Of a stretch of 64,000 bases of DNA, positions 8,456 to 17,382 are shown one piece after another. This DNA comes from Fibrobacter sp. UWB11 (lineage in GTDB: Bacteria > Fibrobacterota > Fibrobacteria > Fibrobacterales > Fibrobacteraceae). The notes beneath the pieces are model-generated. The model was not told where the DNA came from. It saw only the letters and a program-made list of their open reading frames with translations, and did no database searches. How positions within the stretch are numbered: the stretch's first letter is position 1; every line of letters starts with the position of its first letter. The stretch spans positions 372,001 through 436,000 of the forward strand of contig NZ_FSRT01000003.1 in the NCBI RefSeq assembly GCF_900143015.1. Direction: 5' to 3'. A program made the translations under genes and the position numbers.

Positions 8456-8587
8456 ACAGTAAAATTCTTTTTATAGACAATTAGTCAATAAGCATAGCAC
8501 TTGGCCACGCAACTTTGGACGCATCCGGATTTAGATTAGTTTATAGTTAGGTGTGTTGAATTAGGAGTCTTGGTAAAAGGAGTAAAC

Positions 8588-10117
8588 ATGAGTATCAAAT
8601 CACCCAAGCTTTTCACGGCAGCAAGCCTATTGGCGTTCTGCGGATTTGCATCGGCATACACAATCTCTGGCACCGTTTCCGATGACCAGGGCAAGGCCAT
8701 CAAAGGCGCCTCGGTAAACCTTCTCAAAGAAGACAAAACCGCAACGACCGATGACAAGGGCAAATTCACCATCCACGAAGAAGAAGTGGGCATCAAATCG
8801 GCCTTCAGGAATTCCGTCGGATACATCAGCATCAATAACGGTATTCTCTCTTATTCGCAGAGCAGCACTTCTCCCGTACAGGTGAAGATTTACAACTCCC
8901 TCGGCAACCAAGTTTTCAACAAGACTTTGCAAGGCGCCGGCACGTACGACTTGAGCAAGGGACTCAGCGCACAAGGCACGTACTTAGCACAAGTAACCGT
9001 CGGTAACGCAAAACAGAACTTCAAATTCACGACGAACGGCAACTACAATAGCGCCATCGGATCCAACGCAAGCGCCCTCATGAAAGACGCTCAGACAGGC
9101 GAAGCCATCCAGTTTGCCGCTGAAGGTTTTGACACGCTGACGGTTCCGCTCGGCACACTCGACACGACGCTCGATGTAAAACTCACGAAGACAGTCCCTC
9201 CCGAACCGACATTCAAATTCGGTTACGCACTTGGCAACAAGCCGACACCAAGTAAGGGTTGCGGCACAAATTCCACATTGAAAAAAGTCAAGAGCGTCGA
9301 AAACGGCGACCAGTTCCAAATCAGGGTCGGCAGCGACACCCGCGACTACTTTATTACCTTGCCCAAGAATTACGACAACAAGAAACCGCACAAGGTTCTC
9401 TTTGCCTTGCACTGCTACGGAAGCCGTGGCGAAGACTTTGTACACCACAAAGCAGATTATGACCATCCGACACCGTACTATGGCCAGCAGGTTCTCGACA
9501 AGAATGGCGACTACATCTTTGTTTCGCTGGATGCAATCGGCGGCGTATGGACTAAGGGACAGGGCGACCACGATTTCTTCGCCCAAACGCTTACGACTTT
9601 GAACGAAAACTACTGCATCGATACGAGCCGCGTGTTCATTACAGGCTTTAGCTTTGGCGCCATGTTCAGCTACTCCTTGATGCAGGACATGCAGAGCCGC
9701 GTCCGCGCTGCAGCCACCTACGCAGTCGCTGACTACAACATTTGGCTCCCCGAAGGCAACAACATGAAGAACTTGCCGATTGCCTGGATGAACGTTCACG
9801 GCAAAAACGACGGCAGATGCGATTACAACCGCGCAAAAAACAGCGCCCTCCCGAGAATCCTCAAGCGCAACGGCAAGGCCGATGACGACGGCAACTTCAC
9901 CGATGCAAGCAGTGAAAAGCCCGAAGAAGTCCAGGGCAACACCGGGCACGTCTGCTATGACTTCAAAAATGTCGACGAACGCTTCCCCGTCAAGTGGTGC
10001 TCCTGGCCGGGTGACCACCAGTGGACTGCACACGACACCGGTAACATGGGTGTCGGTTGGAACTGGGAAAGCACCTGGGTCCCCGAAGAAGTCCACAAGT
10101 TCTTCGAACAGTTCTAA
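8588..10117 (+). CDS. secreted CE1-like esterase, paralog 2
   Basis: 509 aa from ATG 8588. The frame opens at TTG 8570, but AAAGGAG lies 5 nt before 8588 and the signal peptide starts there. Architecture equals paralog 1: signal peptide, regulatory-like beta domain, T9SS-like SPVQVKIYNSLGNQVF module, then hydrolase with Ser355 in GFSFGAM, Asp in HGKNDGRCDYN and His in GDHQW. It is closest to paralog 1, with long identical stretches, so it is a local duplication. It carries a short insertion near the C-terminus (NMGVGWNWE). It probably de-esterifies plant-wall polysaccharide outside the cell. Confidence 0.85.
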   Translation: MSIKSPKLFTAASLLAFCGFASAYTISGTVSDDQGKAIKGASVNLLKEDKTATTDDKGKFTIHEEEVGIKSAFRNSVGYISINNGILSYSQSSTSPVQVKIYNSLGNQVFNKTLQGAGTYDLSKGLSAQGTYLAQVTVGNAKQNFKFTTNGNYNSAIGSNASALMKDAQTGEAIQFAAEGFDTLTVPLGTLDTTLDVKLTKTVPPEPTFKFGYALGNKPTPSKGCGTNSTLKKVKSVENGDQFQIRVGSDTRDYFITLPKNYDNKKPHKVLFALHCYGSRGEDFVHHKADYDHPTPYYGQQVLDKNGDYIFVSLDAIGGVWTKGQGDHDFFAQTLTTLNENYCIDTSRVFITGFSFGAMFSYSLMQDMQSRVRAAATYAVADYNIWLPEGNNMKNLPIAWMNVHGKNDGRCDYNRAKNSALPRILKRNGKADDDGNFTDASSEKPEEVQGNTGHVCYDFKNVDERFPVKWCSWPGDHQWTAHDTGNMGVGWNWESTWVPEEVHKFFEQF

Positions 10118-10147
10118 GAAAGCTTCATAAATTAACTCTCCTCGCCC

Positions 10148-10179
10148 AAAGGGCTTCCCATTCAGGGAAGCCTTTCTTT
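10148..10179 (+). terminator. terminator after esterase 2
   Basis: AAAGGGCTTCCC, loop ATTCA, GGGAAGCCTTTCTTT: strong stem followed by a T-rich tail. Confidence 0.85.
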
Positions 10180-10319
10180 ATTGTAGATCCCGCCCCCCCT
10201 TTCTACATGATTCTAAAAATTTTGTTTACAAAGACAAAGTTGTTATTTTTATTATTATTTTATTTTATAATAAACATTACCCAAATTTGTTTTAAAGGGA
10301 TGTGGAAAAGGAGTGCACG

Positions 10320-11792
10320 ATGAAGAAAGCAATACTTTCTGTTTTCTCTATTATCCTAGCATCATCATTCTCTACGGCATCTGCCTATACTTTAAGCGGA
10401 ACCGTTAAAAGTGAATCTGGTTCACCAATTTCAGGTGCTTCCGTAAGATTAGCTATCGCAGGAGATTCTACCTCCACCGATAACGATGGCAAATTTAAAA
10501 TTGAGAAAAAGGATAGCACAATAAGTATTCCCAAAGCCGGATTTACGCCCGGTTATATCAGCTACGAGAACGGAACACTTCATTTTGCACAAAGTTCAAA
10601 CTCGCCCGTACAAGTAAGCATCTTCGACATGGCCGGTCACCAGGTTCTGAGCCAAACGTTGCACGGCACTGGACAAGTTCATTTGCGTGACGGCGTAAAA
10701 GCAGAAGGAAGTTACATCGCTCGCATTCGCGTCGGCAGTGCACAACAGGCAATCAAGTTCTCGACCGAAGGCTCTTTCAACCGTTCCTATTCTGCACAAC
10801 AAGGGGGAGCGCTCCTTAAAGTCGAAGACGATTCCAAAGACACCTTGATTGTCACAGCAAATGATTACGATACACTCCGCGTTTACCTTTCCAAGCTAGA
10901 CACTGCACTCGAGCTCACGCTGAAAAAGCCTGTCATTGAACAAACTCACAGCTTCGGCTATGCCATGGGCAATGAACCTACTCCGAGTAAAGGCTGCGGC
11001 AAGGACAACACGCTTAAGGACTACTTCAAGTTTACCGGCGGGGGCATTGAGCACGAAATTTACCTCACCATGCCCGAAAATTACGACAAGAACAAGCCCT
11101 ACCGCCTTGTATTCGGCATGCATTACATGGGCGGTTCCGCCGAGGTTGTGGCAAAGAAGGAAAACTACTACGGATTTAGAAACCAGCCAGGCGCCAAGGA
11201 AAACACCATCTTTGTCGCACCGCATGGATATACAGATGAAAATGGCAGAGAAAATCCTTGGCGTTGCAACGACAACAAAGACCATCTCTTCTTTGACGAG
11301 TTCCTCACCTACCTGAACGAAAACCTCTGCATCGATACTTCACGCGTGTTCTCAATTGGTTTTAGCTTTGGAGCCATGTTCAGTAATGCGCTTGCTCAAG
11401 ATTTCCAGCACCGTTTGCGTGGCGTGGTGGTGTTCTCGACGATGGATCAGGTGATTTACATGCCTAAGAATGTGGGCAAGCCAATTGCATGGATGGGTAC
11501 TGTTGGCATGGAAGACAATCTTTGCACACCTAAGCTTGGACGCAGCGCCCGCGACAGGATTCTCAAGAATAACGGAATACCCGATGAAAATGGAGAATTC
11601 ACCGACGCTCGTGGCGAAACCGCCGAAGAATATTCCGGCAGCGGCAACCACGTGTGCTACGACTACAAGACGGTTGATCCGCGCTTCCCTGTGAAGTGGT
11701 GTACGTTTAAGGGTGAACACACGTACAATCCCCGTGAAGACGGCAAGATTTGGACAATCGAAACCGGCTGGGAATTTATCACGCAGTTCTAA
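10320..11792 (+). CDS. secreted CE1-like esterase, paralog 3
   Basis: 490 aa from ATG 10320, preceded by AAAAGGAG (the frame opens at GTG 10302). Signal peptide, regulatory-like domain, T9SS-like module (SPVQVSIFDMAGHQVL) and hydrolase domain with Ser349 in GFSFGAM. The expected Asp is in GMEDNLC and His in GEHTYN. It belongs with the fourth paralog at 24.2 kb rather than with its neighbours: both share GCGKDNTLK, FTGGGIEHE and ENYDKNKPYRLVFGMH-type segments. Two subfamilies may act on different acyl groups. The 5' region is very AT-rich. Confidence 0.85.
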   Translation: MKKAILSVFSIILASSFSTASAYTLSGTVKSESGSPISGASVRLAIAGDSTSTDNDGKFKIEKKDSTISIPKAGFTPGYISYENGTLHFAQSSNSPVQVSIFDMAGHQVLSQTLHGTGQVHLRDGVKAEGSYIARIRVGSAQQAIKFSTEGSFNRSYSAQQGGALLKVEDDSKDTLIVTANDYDTLRVYLSKLDTALELTLKKPVIEQTHSFGYAMGNEPTPSKGCGKDNTLKDYFKFTGGGIEHEIYLTMPENYDKNKPYRLVFGMHYMGGSAEVVAKKENYYGFRNQPGAKENTIFVAPHGYTDENGRENPWRCNDNKDHLFFDEFLTYLNENLCIDTSRVFSIGFSFGAMFSNALAQDFQHRLRGVVVFSTMDQVIYMPKNVGKPIAWMGTVGMEDNLCTPKLGRSARDRILKNNGIPDENGEFTDARGETAEEYSGSGNHVCYDYKTVDPRFPVKWCTFKGEHTYNPREDGKIWTIETGWEFITQF

Positions 11793-11799
11793 AAAACAA

Positions 11800-11816
11800 C
11801 CCCGGCCAAGCCGGGG
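11800..11816 (+). repeat. short palindrome CCCCGGC-CAA-GCCGGGG
   Basis: Perfect 7-bp arms, followed by TGAC. Same outer motif (CCGGGGTGAC) as the ends of the 158-bp repeats. There is no T tract, so it is not a typical terminator, though it may protect the esterase 3 mRNA end. Confidence 0.7.
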
Positions 11817-11848
11817 TGACGTTACCGCCAACCGAGCTAGGTAAAAAA

Positions 11849-11949
11849 GGCGATGCCGGAATAAAAGCAACCAAGGCGAACGCTGCGAAAATGCTTGCAT
11901 TTTCATAGCTGAGCCGAAGGGCTTTGTACTTGTACAAATCCGGCATGAC
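11849..11949 (+). repeat. nested palindromic repeat
   Basis: The outer inverted repeat GGCGATGCCGGA and TCCGGCATGAC encloses the hairpin module 11873-11918: AAGGCGA, arms GAAAATGC and GCATTTTC around TT, then GAGCCGA. The same plan as the 158-bp repeats, but with different arm sequences. Located between convergent genes. Confidence 0.8.
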
Positions 11950-11967
11950 ATCCACCGTCTACTTCTA

Positions 11968-13308
11968 CTAGATTAGTTTTTCAACCTTAGAGCAGAGCGA
12001 TTCGGCTTCTTCAGCAGTCGGTGCTTCGGCAATCACGCGGATCACGGGTTCCGTGTTGCTGGCGCGTACATGCACCCAAGACTTTTCGGAACCGAGCCAG
12101 AGACCGTCGCGTTCATCCATCTTCCAGCCGGCAAATTCAGCCTTGACCTTCGGAAAAATGTCAGCAACCTTCTTGTCGCCGAGTTCGAACTTTTTCTTCG
12201 GCATCACGTAAGCCGGATTTTCAGCCACGAACTTTTCTGGACCGCCATTGTGGTGAGCCATCCAGCTAAGCACAAGTGCTGCAGCCACGAGGCTATCGCG
12301 ACCGTAGTGGAGAGCCGGGAGAATCACGCCGCCGTTGCCTTCACCACCGATAACGCAACCGTTCTCGATCATCTGGAGGCTAACATTGATTTCACCGACC
12401 TTCGCGCGGCTGAATTCGCAACCGTACTTGGCAGCAACATCTTCGTTCATGCGGCTCGTGGAGAGGTTCACGCAAACGCTACCCTTCTTTTGAGCAAGGA
12501 CTTCGTCCGTCGCAATCGCAAGCGTATATTCTTCACCAATACTTTGTCCAAGGCCATCGACGAGAGCGCAGCGGTCTGCATCCGGGTCCACGGCAAAACC
12601 GACAGCGCAACCGTTATCCTTGACAGCCTTGCGCAAATCACCGAGATTTTCAGGAATCGGTTCTGCACCGCGCGGGAACGTCCCATCCGGGCTGCAATGA
12701 ACGCGGACAACTTCACAACCGAGCTGTTCCAAGAGGCGCGGCACAATAAAGCTACCGGCACCGTTCACAGCATCGACAGCAACCTTAAAATGCTTGGCCT
12801 TGATAGCTTCGACATCCACGAACGGAATCTTGAGCGTACCATCAATGTGAATACCGTCGGCATCCGGGGCAACTTCGTACTTGCCCATCGTGCGGTAATC
12901 TGGATAACTGAACTGGTTAGCATCAGCGAGAGCAAAGAGCTGCTTCACATCATCCGGACCGAGGAAAAGACCCTTGTTGTTGAGGAACTTGAGAGCGTTC
13001 CATTCGAGTGGGTTATGGCTAGCGGTAATGATGATGCCCGCATCAGCCTTGAAATGCGTCGTCAAAAGTTCCACGGACGGAGTCGTCGAAAGGCCCACAT
13101 CCACCACATCCACGCCAGAAAGGCGGCAAATACCAGCAACAAACTGCACGATGGCATCACCTGTCGGACGGCTATCGCGACCAATCACCACGCGTTTTGC
13201 CTTCGTGATTTCGAGGAAAGCACGCACATGGCTCTGCAAAATCTGCGGAGTAAGGGTATCACCAACGATTCCGCGGATACCAGAAATAGAACGCATAAGT
13301 TTAGACAT
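11968..13308 (-). CDS. glmM: phosphohexomutase (phosphoglucosamine mutase-like)
   Basis: 446 aa, alpha-D-phosphohexomutase family. Catalytic phosphoserine Ser97 in TASHNPLEWNALK, Mg2+ loop DPDADRC, sugar-specificity loop GEGNGG and phosphate-binding loop RASNTEPVIRV. The WNALKF and GEGNGG context resembles GlmM of Bacteroidetes, which makes glucosamine-1-phosphate for peptidoglycan and lipid A. Phosphomannomutase/phosphoglucomutase activity cannot be excluded by eye. The cupin gene 21 bp upstream on the same strand may be co-transcribed. Confidence 0.82.
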   Translation of the reverse strand: MSKLMRSISGIRGIVGDTLTPQILQSHVRAFLEITKAKRVVIGRDSRPTGDAIVQFVAGICRLSGVDVVDVGLSTTPSVELLTTHFKADAGIIITASHNPLEWNALKFLNNKGLFLGPDDVKQLFALADANQFSYPDYRTMGKYEVAPDADGIHIDGTLKIPFVDVEAIKAKHFKVAVDAVNGAGSFIVPRLLEQLGCEVVRVHCSPDGTFPRGAEPIPENLGDLRKAVKDNGCAVGFAVDPDADRCALVDGLGQSIGEEYTLAIATDEVLAQKKGSVCVNLSTSRMNEDVAAKYGCEFSRAKVGEINVSLQMIENGCVIGGEGNGGVILPALHYGRDSLVAAALVLSWMAHHNGGPEKFVAENPAYVMPKKKFELGDKKVADIFPKVKAEFAGWKMDERDGLWLGSEKSWVHVRASNTEPVIRVIAEAPTAEEAESLCSKVEKLI

Positions 13309-13329
13309 ATTTTCTCCAATAAATTAAAC

Positions 13330-13662
13330 TTATCCAAGTTCCGGAACAGTAGCATAAAAGACTAAATCTTCCGGACCTTCATTAATCAAGCTATGGGAAT
13401 GGCCCTTCGGACAGAAATGGCACTGGCCTGCTTCGACGTATTCAACTCCGTCATCGAAAAGCACCTTGCCCTTGCCCGAAACAAAGAACATAATTTCGCT
13501 GTTGGTTTCGTGCTTGTGGTAGCCGATGGAAGCCCCCTGTTCAAGCGTACCATGCATAATACGCGTTGTTCCATCAAAATACATCTTGGCCTTGTATTCT
13601 TTTTCGCCACCCTTAAAATTCGGGAGAACGGTCGTCTCCATGCCTTTTAAATCAATAATCAT
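13330..13662 (-). CDS. single-domain cupin protein
   Basis: 110 aa, one conserved cupin barrel. Motif 1 is GYHKHETNSEIMFFVSGKG (metal-binding His, His, Glu), and motif 2 is HFCPKGHSHSLINEG with the third His. Such proteins act as small isomerases, dioxygenases or sugar-binding sensors; nothing here fixes the reaction. It immediately precedes the phosphohexomutase on the same strand (21-bp gap), so a link to sugar-phosphate metabolism is possible. Cytosolic. Confidence 0.85.
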   Translation of the reverse strand: MIIDLKGMETTVLPNFKGGEKEYKAKMYFDGTTRIMHGTLEQGASIGYHKHETNSEIMFFVSGKGKVLFDDGVEYVEAGQCHFCPKGHSHSLINEGPEDLVFYATVPELG

Positions 13663-13723
13663 TATGACCTCTTTGAACGAGGAAATAATAGAATTTTAGG
13701 GAAAGAGAGCCAACCATATAAGG

Positions 13724-14494
13724 CTAAACGTTGCGGCGATATCCGCTCAAAGCAAGGAAAATAATGGCCGGGACGTAGAACAGCCAAATAAAGTTATTCG
13801 ACACAACTGCAAGGATTTCACGGGTCGAATGGTCTGCGCCCGTAAGCAAAGATATTCCTGTTAGCAAGTCGCAGCAAACAAAGCAAATCATCCCAAGCAT
13901 AATCCGGAACGCACTCCCTTTAGGGAATAATTTCTGTTTTGATGCCCTGCATGCAGCAAACAGCGAACAACTCAGCGTCGGAGCATAGACAAGAACTGCC
14001 ATGAGCATCAGCGAATCCAGCACATGAAAATACGCAAGGAAAACCATCGAAAAAATTGCCGCTAGCGGAATACAATAAATCCACGGGAACGTCCAATCGG
14101 AATCACTTGTACGCGTATGGCGGTAAATAAAAATCATCTGTGACAAAAAGAAAAATACGATTCCAATCGTGATGAAATTTTCGCGGTTGTCCGCAGAACC
14201 AAAATAGTTGTACAATATCTTAAAACAAAAATCAGCACACAAAATCAAAGCAAAACTAGCCTGTACAAAGAAGCGGTCTCGCCTGCTTATGGCATGGCGC
14301 CCAATCATAAACGCAATCAACGTTGCAATCGCTGTTACAATAAACTTGGTTATATTCTGAAAATCACTCGAAGAGTCAAGACAAGATTGCACGGCGCCGC
14401 ATTGATAAAGCACATACCAGTCGCGCCCAAAGAACGCGACAAACAAGACCGCGGCAATAGCAACAAGAATTGAGACTATCTTCGAATACACCAT
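13724..14494 (-). CDS. YhhN/TMEM86-like integral membrane protein
   Basis: 256 aa from ATG 14494; the frame extends to TTG 14545 but neither start has a clear ribosome site. Seven to eight hydrophobic segments. The stretch GMICFVCCDLLTGISLLTG resembles the Asp-containing helix of the YhhN family, whose studied members are lysoplasmalogenases. Fibrobacter membranes are reported to contain plasmalogens, which would fit, but the family match is by eye and moderate. It stands alone between the cupin and a transporter. Confidence 0.55.
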   Translation of the reverse strand: MVYSKIVSILVAIAAVLFVAFFGRDWYVLYQCGAVQSCLDSSSDFQNITKFIVTAIATLIAFMIGRHAISRRDRFFVQASFALILCADFCFKILYNYFGSADNRENFITIGIVFFFLSQMIFIYRHTRTSDSDWTFPWIYCIPLAAIFSMVFLAYFHVLDSLMLMAVLVYAPTLSCSLFAACRASKQKLFPKGSAFRIMLGMICFVCCDLLTGISLLTGADHSTREILAVVSNNFIWLFYVPAIIFLALSGYRRNV

Positions 14495-14607
14495 ATATAT
14501 AATATAGACTGAAACTCCCCAAAAAAGCAAATGAATTTTTAGCAAAAGAATGTGGAATTAAAATAACCGCAGCAAAGCCGCCAAATTAAAAGGCGCCTGA
14601 TTCCGGA

Positions 14608-15507
14608 CTATTTTTTCGGCTTTATCTTAGCAGTCATGTAACTGAGCACAAGGTTTTGCCATACAACATAGCAAGTCGGAGCGAGCGCCACCACCGGGCC
14701 AGCGTAAAGGCTAGAGACCCAAATGACAAGCGTCGTATTCTTTTGGCCCATGCTCTGCGAGCCTTCAATCGGACGGCGACCACGTTCGCAAACCCAGCCA
14801 AGCCAGAACTGCACAATGCAAAGGACCAGCGAAACACCAGCCATAAGCGGGAGCTTACCACTGTTCCACAAATCGGCAAAGCCCATCTCGCGGATATCAA
14901 AGCTCGCTTTCGACAAAATAATGAACACCGAGAACGTCCACACGAACATCGTGTACTTCTGGTATTTGGCGGCGCGGTCGGCAAGTTCCGGATAAAAGTT
15001 GCGCAGTCCAAACGCAAAAGCAAGCGGGATACTGATAATCGGCTGGATTGTATTGAAAATCTTCACCGCAATTTCGGAGAGATTTGCCTCGATTCCCGTC
15101 AGATACCCAAAGACAATCGGAATGCTAAAGCAGGCAATCAAATTTCCGCTGAGGAAAATCTTAAGCGCGAGTGATGCGCTACCACCAAGCATCTTCGCCA
15201 TTGCAGGAGCGGCGTTCGCCGGCGGACAAAGCGCAATAATAGCACCACCCAAAAGAACCTCTCGCGGAAGATGGAAAAGTTCGACAATGCCCCAGAGAAT
15301 CGCAATCATGATAAGGCTTACAACAAACGCACGAGCCTCGATTTTGAAAGTGTAGCCATGCGTCTGCGGCGGAATCTTCGTCACGAACGTAAGGAACATC
15401 ATGATGCCGATAGTGAACGGCAAGAGCGGCGACAAAAAGTGCGCCTGAGGAATGAGGATGCCCGCAAGAATTGCGATGGGCATGAGAATCGCGCGTAAAT
15501 TTCCCAT
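14608..15507 (-). CDS. BASS-family (bile acid:Na+ symporter) transporter
   Basis: 299 aa from ATG 15507, preceded by GGAAATAAG (the frame opens upstream at 15555). About nine to ten transmembrane helices, of the SBF-like fold. GGAIIALCPPANAAPAMAKMLGG resembles the helix-break region of the family, and NTTLVIWVSSLYAGP fits the second crossover. Likely an inner-membrane Na+-coupled carrier for an organic anion; bacterial members carry pantoate, keto acids or other small molecules, so the substrate cannot be given. Confidence 0.75.
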   Translation of the reverse strand: MGNLRAILMPIAILAGILIPQAHFLSPLLPFTIGIMMFLTFVTKIPPQTHGYTFKIEARAFVVSLIMIAILWGIVELFHLPREVLLGGAIIALCPPANAAPAMAKMLGGSASLALKIFLSGNLIACFSIPIVFGYLTGIEANLSEIAVKIFNTIQPIISIPLAFAFGLRNFYPELADRAAKYQKYTMFVWTFSVFIILSKASFDIREMGFADLWNSGKLPLMAGVSLVLCIVQFWLGWVCERGRRPIEGSQSMGQKNTTLVIWVSSLYAGPVVALAPTCYVVWQNLVLSYMTAKIKPKK

Positions 15508-15555
15508 AGTCTTATTTCCGGCGGCAAAGATAGAAATTTGATTTTTGAAAATCAA

Positions 15556-15757
15556 GAAAACACATTATGCGGGCGGGGCCCCAGCTCGGAGTTGACGCCT
15601 ACGGCGTCAGCGGCTTCACTCGGTCATGAACGCCTGCTAGCAGTCGTTCGCGACTCTCGTTTTGCACGCTACTGCGAAGAAAATACCTTGGCCGACGCTC
15701 CATTCTCGCAACAACAACCATTTTTCACAACTTTACCACTTTATCTCTATATAAAGA
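15556..15757. other. intergenic block with palindrome
   Basis: Between the BASS gene and lysA. 15570-15690 is GC-rich and includes the perfect palindrome TGACGCC-TAC-GGCGTCA (15593-15609) and several shorter inverted repeats. No coding frame was accepted. It resembles the block at 6634-6715 in composition and may be a decayed repeat. Confidence 0.4.
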
Positions 15758-15778
15758 AAGCGGAGCAATAGCTCCGCT
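15751..15778 (-). terminator. terminator of lysA
   Basis: Read on the minus strand: AGCGGAGC, loop TATT, GCTCCGCT, then TTCTTTAT. It begins 22 nt after the lysA stop codon. Confidence 0.8.
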
Positions 15779-15800
15779 AATCTTGATTATATCAAATCAA

Positions 15801-17060
15801 CTACAATTCAATAATTCTGTCGTTCTGCAAGAGCTGTTCGAAAGTCTGGCGTTCACGAACGAGTTTGATTTCACCCTTCGTGTACATCGTTTCGGCTGCA
15901 TAGCGACGGCTGTTGTAGTTGCTGCTCATGGCGGCACCGTAAGCACCGGCATCATGGAGAATCAACAAGTCACCGACCTGAGCCTTCGGGAGCTTGCGCG
16001 TCACGACAAAGCCGCCTTCTTCCTGCGTGAACACGTCACCGGATTCGCAGAGCGGGCCTGCGACAACGGCATCAACAGTTTCGTTGAGTTCACGACCGTC
16101 ACGAGCGACCACAGAAATAGCGTGGTAGCTACCGTAGAAGCTCGGGCGAACGAGATCGGTAAAGCCAGCATCGAGCAAGTAGAACAAATTATTACCCTGC
16201 TTTTTCACAGCGCGGATTTCGGCAACGAGGTAGCCGCTTTCTGCAACAAGGTAACGGCCCGGTTCCACTTCGAGGTGGACATCGTGACCGATGCTCTGCT
16301 GGATACGCTTGCGGGCGTTGTCCCACAAATCGTAGTAGGCCTTCACGTCAATGCGATTGCCCTTTTCTTCTTCGTGATACGGAATCGGGAGGCCGCCACC
16401 AGCGCTAATCGTGCGGAGGTGAGAACCGAGGTGACGGCTAGCGTCAACCATGGCATCGCAAACCTGTGCGAGGTGTTCGAAGTCCGTACCGGAACCGATG
16501 TGCATGTGCAAACCGGTAATCCACATGCCGTTGCTCTGGGCAAGCTTGATGCAATCCTTAATCTGTTCGTGCCAAATGCCGTGCTTGCTGAGGTCGCCAC
16601 CAGTATTCGTCTTGCGGGAGTGACCATGACCAAAGCCCGGATTCACGCGGATCGTGAGTTCAGACTTCACGCCGAAATCAGCGAGTTGCTGGATCATGTC
16701 CGGAGAGCCCACGTTCACGGCGATGTCGTACTTCTTCACGAGCTCGAGAGCATCGCGGTCGAAGATGTCAGCTGTGTAGACAATTTCAGGAACCTTGCCC
16801 TTCTGCTGTCCACCTTTGAAACCGGCCTTGAGAGCGCGTACAATTTCGCCAGCGCTCACAGCATCGACCACACAGCCGAGCTTACGGATGAGCGAAACGA
16901 CAGAAAGGTTCGGGCAGGCCTTCTGAGCAAAGCGCACAGTGTCAAAAACCTGCACGTCCTTTACAGCACGTTCAATCGTTGCACGGTCATAAATCCAAAG
17001 CGGGGTGCCGTATTCACTGGCCGCTTTCAAAAGCACTGAATCAGGGATGGAATATTTCAT
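15801..17060 (-). CDS. lysA: diaminopimelate decarboxylase
   Basis: 419 aa, fold-III PLP enzyme. Lys47 in AQKACPN is the expected Schiff-base lysine; SVGSPDM-like and GHGHSRKTNTGG stretches, GGGLPIPY and EPGRYLVAESG are the PLP-phosphate and substrate motifs, with CESGDVF near the C-terminus as the dimer-interface active-site segment. It converts meso-DAP to lysine, the last step of lysine synthesis. Cytosolic. ATG has no ribosome site; a TAAATTTG box ends close upstream (leader of only a few nt). Confidence 0.92.
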   Translation of the reverse strand: MKYSIPDSVLLKAASEYGTPLWIYDRATIERAVKDVQVFDTVRFAQKACPNLSVVSLIRKLGCVVDAVSAGEIVRALKAGFKGGQQKGKVPEIVYTADIFDRDALELVKKYDIAVNVGSPDMIQQLADFGVKSELTIRVNPGFGHGHSRKTNTGGDLSKHGIWHEQIKDCIKLAQSNGMWITGLHMHIGSGTDFEHLAQVCDAMVDASRHLGSHLRTISAGGGLPIPYHEEEKGNRIDVKAYYDLWDNARKRIQQSIGHDVHLEVEPGRYLVAESGYLVAEIRAVKKQGNNLFYLLDAGFTDLVRPSFYGSYHAISVVARDGRELNETVDAVVAGPLCESGDVFTQEEGGFVVTRKLPKAQVGDLLILHDAGAYGAAMSSNYNSRRYAAETMYTKGEIKLVRERQTFEQLLQNDRIIEL

Positions 17061-17087
17061 ACAGGCGCAAATTTAGCAAAAGTGAGC

Positions 17088-17133
17088 AAGGCGAACAAAG
17101 CGTGAAAACTTGTTTTCGCATTTTTGAGCCGAA
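17088..17133 (+). repeat. AAGGCGA...GAGCCGA hairpin repeat
   Basis: AAGGCGA, arms GAAAAC and GTTTTC around TT (extended by GCG/CGC with a bulge), then GAGCCGA. Same constant flanks as the modules at 5273, 11873, 17157 and 27820, but with its own arm sequence. Confidence 0.75.
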
Positions 17134-17156
17134 GCCACGGACGCTAAAAGCGTCAA

Positions 17157-17208
17157 AAGGCGAGCGATGCGCGAGTCAAACTTGTTTGAACGAGCATATT
17201 CGAGCCGA
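17157..17208 (+). repeat. AAGGCGA...GAGCCGA hairpin repeat, second tandem copy
   Basis: AAGGCGA, arms TCAAAC and GTTTGA around TT, then GAGCCGA. It lies 23 bp after the preceding copy; arms differ from it at most positions yet still pair. The remaining 17209-17382 is AT-rich without recognised content. Confidence 0.75.
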
Positions 17209-17382
17209 GCTAAATGCGTGCAAATTGAGTTTTTTAGTCGAAAGACTAGAGACAAGAGAATGAACTAAAAATACAGCGTCTCCGTTTTTACAAAAACCGT
17301 AAAACGTAAAAGCCAGCTATCGTCGAAATTTATAGCCCATTCATTAATCACAAACTTAATCTTACAAACTTACTTTAATTCG

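Noticed and set aside
10225-10271. Promoter TTTACA with TATAAT before esterase 3
   Set aside because: The TATAAT box is 35 bp from TTTACA; the region is so AT-rich that such hits are expected by chance.
11800-11816. CCCCGGC palindrome as terminator of esterase 3
   Set aside because: No T tract follows and the TGAC flank matches the dispersed repeat class.
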